A program made the position numbers and the translations under genes. Of a stretch of DNA of 64,000 nt, positions 1 to 11,861 are shown in pieces. The stretch comes from Plectrocnemia conspersa (Eukaryota > Arthropoda > Insecta > Trichoptera > Polycentropodidae): NCBI GenBank assembly GCA_009617715.1, contig VTFK01000137.1:186001-250000 (forward strand). Reading direction: 5' to 3'. The notes below the pieces were generated by a model, which did not search any database, had not been told where the DNA came from, and was given only the letters and a program-made list of their open reading frames with translations. How positions within the stretch are numbered: the stretch's first letter is position 1; each line of letters starts with the position of its first letter.

Positions 1-3000
1 TTTAAATTAAAATAAAACTATTTGTCATAATTAATATCTTACTAAATATTTAATGGACACAAAAAATAATATAAAAACACATTGCGAGGTTTCAATTCGA
101 GTTTAAAATTTTTTCTTTACACAGCTTAAGTATTTATTAAAATATTCATAATAGCGAAATATGCAGTCGGTTTTGTTTTGTATTGTAGATTCTAAAGCTA
201 TAGAGAAAGAGAAAATAACCAGAGATAGTTTTTAGTTGCTCATAACGCCTATTATTTATATACGGTAGTAAAAACGTTATTAAATTGTATTAAAAATCGG
301 ATGTTATTCTACGATTTTCGTCGTTTGATTTATATGTTTTAATTTTCTCAATTCTTATAATACATTTATTTGGAAAAGTATATCTATTGTTTCATATTTT
401 TTTGCTTCCAGTAAATTTGCGTAAAACCTGTTTCTCGTAGTTATATTATATATCTCTGCTGTAACAAACTAATTAAAATGCTTTCTGATTTGATGCATCA
501 TTTTAATTTGTTTCTAATTATTTTATTATATTTGACCATTGTATAGCGACTTTCATTATATCAAAAAATCTTCAAATGACGATTTTAAAATCTACTTTTT
601 ATATAATCTCAAAAAATAACATTTACCATTTTATAATACGATTTTTATTAAAAAATATTTTTGCGAAATAATGAGCAACAATTCCACTTTCAACGACACA
701 GTTTTCAATATTAAAAAAAATATTTGCATACGTATTGTAAAATCGCAAACGTACGGTTAGATGATTTTGCACCGTAAACCACACGATCGACAGAGCGTGA
801 TGATTGTTTGAAAATATTTACCATCGAAATTTTCCAAAACGAGTGAAAGTCTAGCTAGCGAGTTAGTAACGCCCATAAAAGTGCTCGCATACAGTGCACG
901 AATACTTTTTTTTTATGTAATATATTATTACCAAGAAAATATACCAGGTTTCCTCAACTTTGATGTTGTCTTAACAACGTCTTTATTTAATAAATATATA
1001 TATATACAAGGTTCGAAGAATCGGAGAGGATGCGCAAGGATCGCATTTTCAATATAGGTATTATTTATGTTACTAAGACTGACCTTCGCTAGTTAAGTTA
1101 ATATTTGTCTTAACGACGTCCTGGCGTCTATTTTAAACTCGCTCGTAAAGTATGTTTATTATCATTTAAATTTTGCGCATGTTTACTTTGCCTTTCTTCG
1201 ATACACGCATGTGTTTATCGTTTAAAAATATTTTCGGTTAAATATTTTCATACCGATTTTTTCAGTACATACTGTATTGAGTCATTGTGCCGTAGCCGAT
1301 GAAAATGGCCATCGCGCGCGACGAAAGCTTAATCGTAATTTTGCTGAAATATTGGACGCACGGTATTTGCGCTGCTCGTAAACTCATGATTCATACGGTT
1401 TAGGTGTGGTTAACTTTTTTTTTCAAGTATCGTTAACACAATGAGATCATCGAATTTTGAGCCACTTCTTGGTACTTTACCTATTGCTCGCTGAGCCGTT
1501 AAAGTTCATGCAAAAAACTCGAATCTTCAAAACTATAATCAATATTGACTATTTTCAAATAACTATATGTAGATTTAGGTCTAATTACAGTTTAAGATTC
1601 GCTTATGAAATTTTAATAGTGTTTCGTGCATTTCATTTGATATATTAATTTGATGTTAGTCTTTCAAGTGCTATAATGCGTTTGCTCTCGACGTGTTTGT
1701 ATTTATTGTATCGATTGATTTTAAATCAATGAGGATCACATTATTAGTTCAAGTTGATAAAAATAATATCCGCATTATTATAAATAACAGTTTTAATAAT
1801 TCTGCAAAAATACTGCTATGTTTAAAATATTTTCTATAATTAACAATAATTGTATAAAAAATACCGGATAAAATATTTAAGCATATTTGAAATTTATTTA
1901 TAAAAGAAATTTATATTTAAGACATGAAATACTGTTTTAAGAATCTCAAATCGCTTAGTTCTAAAATATTAAATACTTCATAAAAATCGGACAATACTTA
2001 AATATATAAATTTAACAGCTTAATTGAAAACATTCCAATAGTTCCTCATATTGTGATCCGATTCGAAATTAACTCATCAAGTGGGCGGCAATCTGCTAAA
2101 CGCAAAAGCGAAAGCTTTTAACGAACGATTTATAGTCAAACAATAATCATACGATTGATTTTTAAAGTATATAAATTAAATTATTATTAAATTGTTACAT
2201 GCCACCGGGTGACCGCAATATTGCATTTCATTTCAAAAAAATCCGCAGTTCCGATTTCGTAACAACTGCGAGAAAAACAATACACAATGGGGATAAATTC
2301 ATGCAAAAATCGGCCTCTAAAATCCAGATTGCCTATTCCGTTGTTTGAACGTTTCGAAACGGTCTTCTAGTCTAGCTTTCGACGTTTTTTTTTATATGCG
2401 TGAGGTCTATATTGGTTTGATAGTCAAAACATACCAAATCCCGGGGATTACGCGCGTGCAATAAAAATAACGCTTAGAAGGTGTTTTCTGTATTACTTAA
2501 TATTTTTACTTTTACAAAATTACGTAGGATTCAATATAATGATGGTTAGAGAGAATTTTTTGCTTCTACCGTCGATACTTTCACGATCGGTTATTAATTT
2601 TAATTATTTTTTATTATAATATTATGAAAGTTTAATCATGGTATATATGGTATTAAATTTGTATGCATTATTAAAATTAATTACACACTGTGTAAAGATT
2701 TTCCTTTCAAGTCAATAAAAACTATTATATTTGTTTACGCCTGAAATTAATCTAGTAGTTTAGAATGTTTAGTCGTAAATCTTCGATGGGAGATTAAAGG
2801 TTAATACGCTTTTCCAGATTCATAAATTTTATATGTTACACAATCGAATTGTATATTTAGATGATCTTTTCGTCTAGCCAGGAGTTGGCAACTGTGTATT
2901 ATTGTAACTATTATACAAAAAAAATCTTGTCGATAGCTTAAGAACGTGAAACATCCATTATTTTGTCTCATTTTGACCTTTTGTAGTATTTATATGGGTG

Positions 3001-3811
3001 AGATTCTAATCTATGAGATTATTAGAGATTATTTTAAACGTAAAGTATATCAGCAACCATTTTAATTAAGATAGACTGACTGGTTGGACCTCAGTGACAC
3101 GAAATTTGCAACCTGGTTGTACATTATGCTTATTGAATAAATATAGTTGAATCAAAATCTAAATGAATTAGCTAACTCTTGGTTTATTTCATCAATTTTT
3201 TAACTAGTTGTTATTTAAATATTTGTCCAACTATTCGTAAAATATTCGCATATTTCCAAAAACTCTAAAACACAATTGTTTTTAATATATATTTTTAATT
3301 AGATTTAAGTATTTGTGTGCTTAAGTCATTTTTATTTGGCGTATTGATACAGTATCTACAGCCTAATTGTGCTTCTTTTATTAAGCGAAATTAGATATTT
3401 ATAACAGTCATGGCAATGACAACTAATAGCTGACAAACAAAATTTAAGAAAAGAACAGTTTGTTATTGCTGAAATTTCAGAAGTTCCTCATATTTCGAGT
3501 TAATATTGTGCAGCTGTGGACTTTCTCAATGGCTGATATAAATTATTTTATATGCATATGCATAATATTTATTGATGAGTCTAAATTAAATAAATTATTA
3601 TAGTAATATTTTTTAAGAATAAATAAAATTTACCTTCGTATTGATTTAAAATTTGAAACTAATACTCTATTTCTTTAAAATTAAAATGAATGTACCTGCT
3701 ACTTTTTTGTTTTTTTTTATAATGTATAAATCTGTATTTATTGTTGAATTTTTATTTTAAGATTCTACAGCTTATGACATACCTTTATGAATATATTTTA
3801 ATATAGTCTAC
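1..3811. other. gene-free AT-rich sequence
   Basis: No coding exon, RNA gene or transposon with recognisable ends is visible on either strand. Open frames are short, and none has splice borders or a family motif. A few GC-richer islands, for example around 750-860 and 1280-1340, have no assignable function. Confidence 0.5.
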
Positions 3812-3813
3812 TA

Positions 3814-4830
3814 CAGGCGGCCCTCGACTTTCGCACATAATTGGTTCCTGAAAATGTGTGCGAATGTTGAATGTACGAAAGTCGAGGGAAGTAAAAAAAA
3901 AATGAAATTGTATGTATTTTAAAATATTTATTTATCATGTAAATATAAGATGTTTAAGAGGCGTTTAAGACACACGTTTAAGTGGAGTTTGCGGTGGCTT
4001 CCTTTGAAAAGTTATCAAGAGTTAACTGTTTTCCAGTATTCTTTTTCTTTTCTTCATATAGTATTTTATAACATGCTATGTTTTTATTGATCGCCCCACG
4101 CACTTGAGATATGCGTTCTCCATTGGGATCACAATCTTCCATAATATTAAAAAAATTGTCAAGGTGCGTAAAGGCTTCATTCATATTTTTCATTGTTAAA
4201 GAGTTTTCCAAAATAAACCCGTCTCATATACATTAAATACTTGGCTAGAGGAATATTCTACACCTTCAATAATTTTGGATAATTAGGAAATAAATTCTTT
4301 TGCAGCATCTTTATCCGCATCAGTCGATTCTCCAGTAAATTTAATATTATGAAAAAAATACCTCATTTTAAAATTGTAAAACCAACCGTTACTTGCTTGA
4401 AAAACCGTGTTAAAATATTTTTTTAATCTATCCTTCCAATTTTTGTGCAAATTAAGAACTTTTGCTTGAATAATTGAAATACTCAGAGGGACATCTTTTT
4501 TGATGTTGGTCATCGATCTACGATGACAAAGATTTTTCATTTCATCCATGTTTTTTTTTTGCTGTGTTTTCTTGGAAACATACCATTAACGATTGTGGAA
4601 ATATATCTTTATTTTCCACAATTTTGAACGTATTTTTTAATTATATTTTTATTTTGCAAAATTGATCATATCGTAGACCTGTTTGTATCATACGAACGTC
4701 CGATTGAAGCAAAAGATTCACCACTATCAGAACGTTTTTAAAAAAAAAAAAAATTAAAAAATATTTTTTTTTAATGTGCGAAATAGCGAATTGTGCGAAA
4801 GTCGAACGTTTGAAAGTTGAGGGCCGCCTG
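3814..4830 (-). mobile_element. Tigger/pogo-type DNA transposon, internally deleted
   Basis: Seen: the element begins CAGGCGGCCCTCGACTTTCG and ends with the inverted equivalent, ...GAGGGCCGCCTG. It is flanked on both sides by TA (3812-3813 and 4831-4832), the target duplication of the Tc1/mariner-pogo superfamily. Known: CAGG-starting ends with a TA duplication and a CENP-B-like transposase are typical of Tigger elements. Inside, on the minus strand, are two pieces of such a transposase (separate entry), but the central DDE catalytic domain is missing. The copy is therefore not autonomous. The outer ends also contain subterminal inverted repeats (CCCTCGACTTTCG and CGAAAGTCGAGGG near 3830-3887). 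Confidence 0.85.
3978..4549 (-). pseudogene. Tigger transposase remnant (DNA-binding N part and C-terminal tail)
   Basis: The upstream frame, 4549-4283, contains a CENP-B/Tigger-type DNA-binding segment with the words FQASNGWFYNFK and TGESTDADKDAAKEF, typical of the second helix-turn-helix of Tigger transposases. The downstream frame, 4211-3978, carries the family's C-terminal tail, with NEAFTHLDNF, MEDCDPNGERIS and KKKNTGKQLTLDNF. Only about 70 bp separates the two frames, so the central DDE integrase-like domain has been deleted. The order on the minus strand is as expected. It cannot make an active transposase. Confidence 0.85.
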
Positions 4831-4832
4831 TA

Positions 4833-5969
4833 TTTGATAATCGAATAGCTAAAAATATTTAGAAACTCTACCCATAAGCGATGTGATATTTTTTAATAAT
4901 TTACTGTTTAAAACAGTGTTAAGTTAAGCTTTGAAGGAAGCAGAATAAACAAACAGTTACCAATATTTTAGTTTATCTTACCATTTATTGTACAATATAT
5001 CTAAGGACTTTTTTATGTTTAATATACATACATAAGATGACCATATTTTGGAATTTTTTTTCGAGGAGGACAAAGATGGATTAATTGTTATGGGACCCAA
5101 AATAAAGTTCATTTCGAAATTTATCATTAAAATGTCAGCTCCGATTTTTTTTTTTTTTGATGAGAGGAATTTTATATTTTTTTTAAACAAAGAATGACAA
5201 AAAAAATGAGGAAAATATTTTTGAGAAAAAATCCTCCTCAAAGGATCTGATCTTGATGCTGGCACTCAACTTGTTGAGTAGCAGCACAGTGATGGTGTAA
5301 CAGCCGCTACTCTGATCCCTGATATGCTTAGCATTTCAATCCTCAATCGTTCGTTCTAAATGAAAATGCCCGAAAGTCCTTATCTATAATATTTTACTCA
5401 TCAGGATTTTACCTAGGCTAAAATTGCATCGGTTGACACTATGGATCTTAATAGATTTTTTTTTACGTTCTCGATTATCATTCGAATGTTCATTTACAAA
5501 CTCTTATTGTGTGTAGTACATAAGTTGGTTTAAACTGAATTTGACCAGATGTTATTTAAGAAACTTAGTAGTATGCAATTAGCAGTCATCACGTATAGAT
5601 TTTCGTCAGGCGTATGATGTATATTTGGTTCAATAAGTAATGAGCAAATCTAAGAAAAACTTTCATTTACCCTTTATAGTAAAATCGGAAGTACGTCAAG
5701 GAATAGATAAGCATTGATAGCATTAAATATAAATTTCCGAACTATACATTGCCATTTTATTCCCATATTACTCAATTTAGATTTATTATTATATAATAAA
5801 ATACACTCATTTTTAGTGTATTGTTTTTTTATAATGAAAATAATAATTATTGGGATTTTCGAATTACATGAATAGACTATGTCAAATGCTTTATTAAAAT
5901 CATACCCAACACCACCGATACGTTGGCGACTTATTGAACCAACGCAACGTCTCGATCTTCAACAACCAT
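4833..5969. other. intergenic, nothing assigned
   Basis: There is a 95-codon minus-strand frame at 5265-4978, but it is rich in Lys, Ser and Phe from A/T runs. It shows no family motif and was not annotated. Confidence 0.4.
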
Positions 5970-6260
5970 AGATAGATCATCGATCGATTTTTTCCAATAC
6001 ACCGTCCACTTCCTGTTGCGCCATCGAACACAGCCGACGGAAGTAGCAGTCCTATAGCCAAATCATGGCCTGGCCTGGTCTGCCAGTGCCGTTCGGTCCG
6101 CGTCGGACAGCCGACGCCGGCACACGCCGGCGTCTATTTTAACCGCTCGTCTGACCCGATAATGCAAACGACCCTATGTCCAAATCCGGCACCGTGCCGG
6201 GACAATCTCAGCATAATGAGTGATCCGTGGCTAATTAGCTGCGGCCCGTGAGTGATGAAC
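5970..6260 (+). promoter_or_regulatory. GC/CpG-rich block, possible promoter or 5' UTR of the coiled-coil gene
   Basis: Against strongly AT-rich surroundings, this stretch is rich in CG words (for example CGTCGGACAGCCGACG and CGCCGGCACACGCCGG). It lies directly upstream of a short open exon at 6261-6354. In AT-rich insect genomes such blocks often mark a 5' end or a conserved exon. No TATA box or initiator was recognised. The promoter reading is an inference from composition and position. Confidence 0.3.
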
Positions 6261-6354
6261 ATGCGTGTTTACATAATACAGCTGTACTGCAAGAAGTGCG
6301 GCGCTCCTACCAAGGCAGCGAAGGCCTCGGCCATGAAGCTGGAACTGATCAAAG
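6261..6354 (+). CDS. candidate upstream coding exon of the coiled-coil (MTUS-like) gene
   Basis: An ATG at 6261 opens a frame of 31 codons plus one base, ending at a GT donor (AAAG/GTCAAT). Alternatively, the exon could begin after the AG at 6280-6281. The peptide contains a Cys-x-x-Cys pair (YCKKCGAPTKAAKA) and then a basic helix-like stretch (MKLELIK). The leftover single base G joins the two-base start of the 15730 exon to give Glu, so phase is compatible and the frame stays open. This is the only link to the downstream gene. The intervening intron would be 9.4 kb. It could instead belong to another transcript. Confidence 0.35.
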
Positions 6355-6873
6355 GTCAATCTGAATAATTTTCCGTTAGAATAATAGTAAACATATGCTT
6401 TTGAATCAACTGATTTATGTATGCTAACAGGTAAAAAAAATAAGCTTAGTCTATTTCAACACTCCAGTATGTATATAATAATGAACAATACAGCTTCCCT
6501 ATAAACATTGTAAAATAAGATTATATTTTACTCACAAAAATCTTATGGCCTTTGGCCTAAGATATTTTCATTTTTTTTTTATAACACATTGAGTATTTCT
6601 AATGTATAATTTAATTAATTTAAATTTATTTATGAAATATATTCTAAATTTAGGGTAAAATATACTATTTTATATATCGGTTAACTTAAAAACCATTATT
6701 ACTAAAAATAAGCGTTTCGAATGAATCTAGATGTTTCTTATATTATTGCTTAAAGGTGCCGGAATGTACTTGTCAAGCATTTTACTAAAGAAAATTATAT
6801 TGAAATATCATTTAAAGTAGCTTTTTCTATGCTACGAAGCGCATAAAAAAATAAACAATTTTATTGCTGTGAA

Positions 6874-7130
6874 AGTATTGGTCAAAGTATATTCAAACCG
6901 AATTTTGGTCAATAGGAGGGCGCAAAAACAATTATCACTTCTCAGAAGTCAAAAATTCACGTCAAAAGCAATAAAATCGTGACGGCGCTGTCACAGTGGG
7001 AACGCTCGGTAACGAGCGTTCCCACTGCGACGGCGACGGCACGATTTTATTGCTTTTGACGTGGATTTTTGACTTCTGAGAAGTGATAATTGTTTTTTGC
7101 GCTCTCCTATTGCTCAAAATTCGATTTAGA
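6874..7130. repeat. long palindromic repeat, copy 1
   Basis: A near-perfect inverted repeat is centred on 7010-7011. The arms run outward from GGAACGCTCG / CGAGCGTTCC (4-bp spacer GTAA), through GCAATAAAATCGTG, CTTCTCAGAAG and GATAATTGTTTTT, to about 6898 and 7123. The left arm continues to about 6874, matching sequence that follows the palindrome at 36.3 and 52.7 kb. As RNA it would fold into one long hairpin. It looks like a non-autonomous repeat. Superfamily not assigned, and no target duplication was found. Confidence 0.8.
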
Positions 7131-10100
7131 TGTTCTTCATTTAATTATCACTTATTAAAAACCGTGAAAATTGATATCATTCCTTATTTTGCGTCTATCC
7201 TTTACATAGCTTCTTATCATAACAATATTGTTATATTTTCCGGCGATTAAGAAGTAACCGAAATTTTCGTTTATCTTAAAACTTGAGGTAAATAAAATAA
7301 AAATAATGACGTCATATATACGTAAAAATAAAAAAATAGAACGTTACGCAGATTATCAATCGATTTTTAAACATATTTACGTAAAAAAAGTTTACATGAG
7401 AAAAAAAACTCTGGATGTACATAAAATACTTGATTCTACAATAGTTAGATTTTTTGACCTTAACCCTTTGTAGTCCAAAGTTTTTATAATAAGTGTCACC
7501 CCAAGTTCAAACTATTTTGAATAAATATATTCAATTCAATAATTTATTTATCATTAAATATAATAAAAAGAAAAAACTATTTTCTTTACAATATATTATA
7601 TCTTTCTTTGTGTATGTATATTATATAAAATAAATTTTGCTTTTGCAAAATTAACTTTGGAAGTTAAATTCTATATTTATTATATAAATATTATTATATT
7701 AATTTAAAATATAAAATATATTTTTTTTTTAATTAATTAATTTATTTTATTAATATATTATGAATTTTAAGATATAACTAGAGAAAAAATGTTAATGCTA
7801 AGAAAATATCCAAGATAGTATTAGGATATTAAATATATAATAAGCTGATAAAATATTTAGTTGAGCTACTTTTAAATGCACCACTTTATTTTTAATTAAA
7901 TTTTGATTTGCAACAGTTTATTTACGTATTATTGAATCTGTCATTAGGTTTTTGATTTGACGCCAACGATTTTTTATTTTATTTTTTAGTTTCTCTAAAA
8001 ATGCGATAGAATGCGTATTCACAAGTCTGAACTAAAACTTATTTTTCAGCAGCTGAATAAATATATTTGATCCCAGAGTTTGATAATAGTGAAATTAACT
8101 TGAAATTTGGTTTTTAAACATTGTAAAATCTTATTTAATCTTTAATTTTTGACTATATGAAATTCATAACAATCTTAGTATAAAAAAATATATGAAACTT
8201 TTTAGCGGTTTTTTTTTGCTGTAAAATACATAATTAATATGTATTTTATTTCATTTTCACCGCGTCTATAAAAGTGTTATTAAAAATATCAATTTTATTA
8301 ATTTTAGGACGCTGTTAAAAATGTAATATCAGCATTTTTTATATATTAAAAATAAAAATATAATTTTAATTATGCTTAAAAAATTTAATCTGTCTTTATA
8401 TAATTTAACGAGAAATGATTACAACTTTAGTATGATATATATTAACTGACTCAAAAAAATGGTTATTTATTTTTCGTAGATACATATAGACTAAATATTT
8501 TGATTGAAAGGATCATTATCTTACGTATCTGATCACTAAACAAAGTTAAATATGTTTATGTAATAAAAAACATTGATTTTGTACTACATTATTCCTGTAA
8601 TATCTATGCAATTTTTCAATATTCATAATGAAGTCGCCTATCCCTAAAACCTCTCATACCTTATCTACTCCGTCAATCATATAATCAATCACTATAGCCT
8701 TAAAAGTATCCTAATAACATACTACATACAGTTCCGCATTGGCGTGTCGCTCCACATATCAGGCCCTTGACATCCAAAACGGGGACCTTTGCCCAAAATA
8801 ATCCGAGTATCCTGTTAGTTTTCCGAATAGGAGGACCACCGTCGAGGTTAATTACGGTCGGTTTACCCTTCCGGCCGGTGTCGTCTGTCTACTCTACACT
8901 TCTTATTGCTTTCTACTCTTTACTTCTTATTCTTCTATGGTCCGGATGCTCCCTTTTGGTGCTTTAACGCGATTTCATGTCGAATTATCACGCCCACTGT
9001 GCGTTCGTGTACATATTATATTATAATATATTATATAGTAGACGGCTATTTAGGAAAGTGATTGTGTATCGCATGATGTGTGTGTTTAGTCCGGTGAATG
9101 GAAATCAGGAAAAGCACGAGTTTAGTGCAAATTGCACACACGTCAAAACATGAGTACAAATTATGAGCTGTTGTTAGAGAGTGTTATTATTGTGTTCGGG
9201 TCGTAGTTGAACGATGTACATATGATTGATTTGATTTAATTGTCGTTTTCCTTGTGGAATATGTAGCGAAAGTTTTGTACTGGATTATTTAATTGTTATT
9301 TCTTTATAATTTTCTCCTGACACCCACTGAATTCTCTTTGTGCATAACCGATCTTGGACATCCAGAGGCAAGATTTATAATCATCTAGCACAATATTTCG
9401 AAATAAATTATCATTGATCTCTCTCTAGCTCTTTAATTCCATGAACCATATAGGAATACCAAGAAAAGAAAATAGCATTAGACGCATTTTTATTTTAAAG
9501 AATCGTTATTTTTACGCATTAATTAAACCGATAGATTTTTTATATTTATGATCTTAAATTTACTAGTAGTATTCTAAAAGAAAAATATTTTATTATTATA
9601 CATAAAAGTGTTTACAGTGATTTTTAAAAATGCTACAATGTCTATGTCAATGTCTAATTTCACTAAGTGCAATCTTCGCTTAATGTAAGGAGAAACTGCT
9701 ACTAAAATTCATCGCAGTTTTATTTTAGTTTGTACCGTTATTAACCGGAAAAATGTGACAAATTAGTGAAAGCAGAAATAAAACTTACTCAAAAGAAAAT
9801 TTAATAGATGTTGAAAAATCGATTAATTCCATAAGTAATGTAAATATGTCTTTGAAACTGTTATTTATGTAATATAATATTATGAATATATTTTAAGGCA
9901 TTCCCAATTCTTTTCTTGACATTATGTCAAGAATTTAAAGCAGGTGAACTTATTGAAAAAACGCGTATACAAGTCTTAACTGAAATTTATGTTTTAGTAA
10001 CTGAAAAGTGTGAACGTAATCTGAAATTTTGTTTTTGAATATTGTATTTTAATGTTATATTTAGATTTAAAAGATAAAACGTAAACAATATATAGTATAT

Positions 10101-10163
10101 GCTAGTCTAAGTTGTATAACGTAAAACCCTATTTACACTTTATATTTTGATTGTATAAAGTGC
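7131..10163. other. very AT-rich stretch, no gene recognised
   Basis: This would be intron of the coiled-coil gene if the 6.3 kb exon is real. Position 7463 starts TTAACCCTTTGTAGTCC, which resembles the end of a TTAA-inserting element, but I found no matching second end. A GC-richer block at 8740-8960 and a less AT-rich patch at 9040-9210 have no recognisable coding content. Confidence 0.4.
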
Positions 10164-10390
10164 TTAACCTCTGAAAATCCAGCGACTCACAGGTGAGTCA
10201 CTTGTTGATTATTTATTTTAAACAAATTTAGTTTTTAAAACAATTTTTTTAATTAATAAATATTATTGTACTAGCTTTATTTATCAGTAAACCAAGTATT
10301 TTATATTTATTTTTAAAAAGAGATACTGACGCGTGGAGAGAAATAACAGGCGACTCAATAAAAAAATGTCGCTGGCGTTTAGAGGGTTAA
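10164..10390. mobile_element. TTAA-flanked MITE (piggyBac-like ends)
   Basis: The left end reads TTAACCTCTGAAAATCCAGC and the right end, inverted, reads TTAACCCTCTAAACGCCAGC. The two are imperfect inverted terminal repeats bounded by TTAA on both sides (10164-10167, 10387-10390). TTAA is the target site of piggyBac-type transposases. The 227-bp length leaves no room for a transposase gene. The left end also has a perfect inner palindrome, GACTCACAGGTGAGTC. Family assignment rests on the TTAA target and terminal similarity only. Confidence 0.65.
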
Positions 10391-10739
10391 TAGCCTTGAA
10401 CAATTAAAAAAAAATGTGCTTTTTCTATGTAAATAATTATAATAATTTTATATTTTAAATATATTGTTTAACAATTTATGTTTAAAAATAAAATATTTAA
10501 TCTTTCTTGTATTTCTAAAATAATCCAGAACTGTTCTTTATAGAACGGTTATCAAAAAAAATCTTGTTCTTGATTCAAAGTGTCGATTGAAAAATAAATA
10601 CAGGTATTATAAATTAATTCCAAAATTAAACTCTGAACTTTCGGATTTCAGAGTGTCGAGTTGTATTATTGTCGGCTGTGATTTCCTGACGTTACTTATT
10701 GTCTATCTTTTGCATCTCTCGCCACGTCTTGTCACCAAG

Positions 10740-11853
10740 TAGAGTCTCCAATTACTCGAACCATCAACTACTCGAGTATCGAATATTAAAATTTTAAAAT
10801 ACTCGAGTACTCGAGTACTTTCGAGTATTTACCAAATGTACCAAAATAGCTATTTTTCAAATTCGTGCACATATAAATAAATAAATAAAATACTTAGTAT
10901 GTTCATTTTTACAATTATTTTAACTTCACGAGCATACTTTTTAAAAACAATAATGCAAAAAGTGTCTCGAATTTAATATTACTGCTAACCTTTGGTTTTA
11001 TTATTCCCGTTATGGAAAAAACCCTTTCCCTTGCTGTTGATGTTGGTCTTATTGTCATTAACGCGTTGGATAAGGCTTCTAATTTATATCTGTTCGCTTT
11101 TTATAGATATTAAATTTTTTTAACTCTCTTTTTATATTCTCTTATTTCATTCCCTTCTCTGCTTTTCTCTTATTTCCTTCGACTATTGACAAAATAGCAT
11201 TTTGTAATTCTTCTTGAATAGATTTTTTTTCTTAACAAAATACAATATTCTACTTCTTCTGATTAATGCGAAGAATTTAAATCTATATCCTTCGAAGATG
11301 TATATAGGTGAATCCCTTTCACTCTAGAGCTAAACGGTTCGCAAAGAACTGACTTTACTTTAAATGCCTTTAAAACACACAATTGTTTTGATTTATATTT
11401 TAAGCTGAGGGATCAGTATAAACAATTTACAACACTTTTCGCTACAACTGCATAGTCATAAAATCTAAAAAAAATTTTTGTTGATATTTCATATTGTTCA
11501 TTGCCATAAATTAGATAAGTTGGGACTGTCGAACAGAAAACACAAAAGAAATTTCTCCGTCGTACCCACTAACATAGCCGACGACCGGAACTATGCAACT
11601 ATGGGACTATGAAAAAATTATACCTGATAGTAACCGCTCTAACTCGGGACTTCGGGCATAAACGCCAAATAAAAGCAAGACGTTAACCTTTGCCGGACCG
11701 AGTTAAAGTTATTTTTGTTTCTGAAATATTTCAAAATTTTTTAATTTCGAGTATTAATCGAGTAATTTTCAAAATACTCGATTATCAAGTACTTGAAAAA
11801 TAGACAAAAATACTCGAGTATCGAGTACTCGATTACTCGAATTGGAGACTCTA
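10740..11853 (-). mobile_element. hAT-type DNA transposon with perfect 8-bp target duplication
   Basis: The element starts TAGAGTCTCCAATTACTCGA and ends with the inverse, ...TCGAATTGGAGACTCTA. The 8-mer TCACCAAG is duplicated exactly on either side (10732-10739, 11854-11861). An 8-bp duplication is the hallmark of the hAT superfamily. The ends are unusual: the first and last 80-100 bp are built from reiterated ACTCGAGTA / TCGAGTACT words. A decayed piece of transposase lies on the minus strand. Its full length is 1114 bp, well short of an autonomous hAT. Confidence 0.9.
10918..11073 (-). pseudogene. hAT transposase C-terminal dimerisation (hATC) remnant
   Basis: Reading the minus strand from 11073 gives a stretch containing PTSTARERVFSITGIIKPK followed by FETLFALLFLKSML. 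This matches the usual hATC pattern of P-T-S-x-x-x-E-R-x-F-S, then a hydrophobic helix. The frame stops soon after, and no catalytic core is present, so this is a fossil. It independently supports the hAT assignment made from the 8-bp target duplication. Confidence 0.7.
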
Positions 11854-11861
11854 TCACCAAG

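Noticed and set aside
8740..8967. GC-richer block with a 66-codon frame
   Set aside because: No motif or matching splice phase to the coiled-coil gene. Possibly transposon debris, but unsupported.
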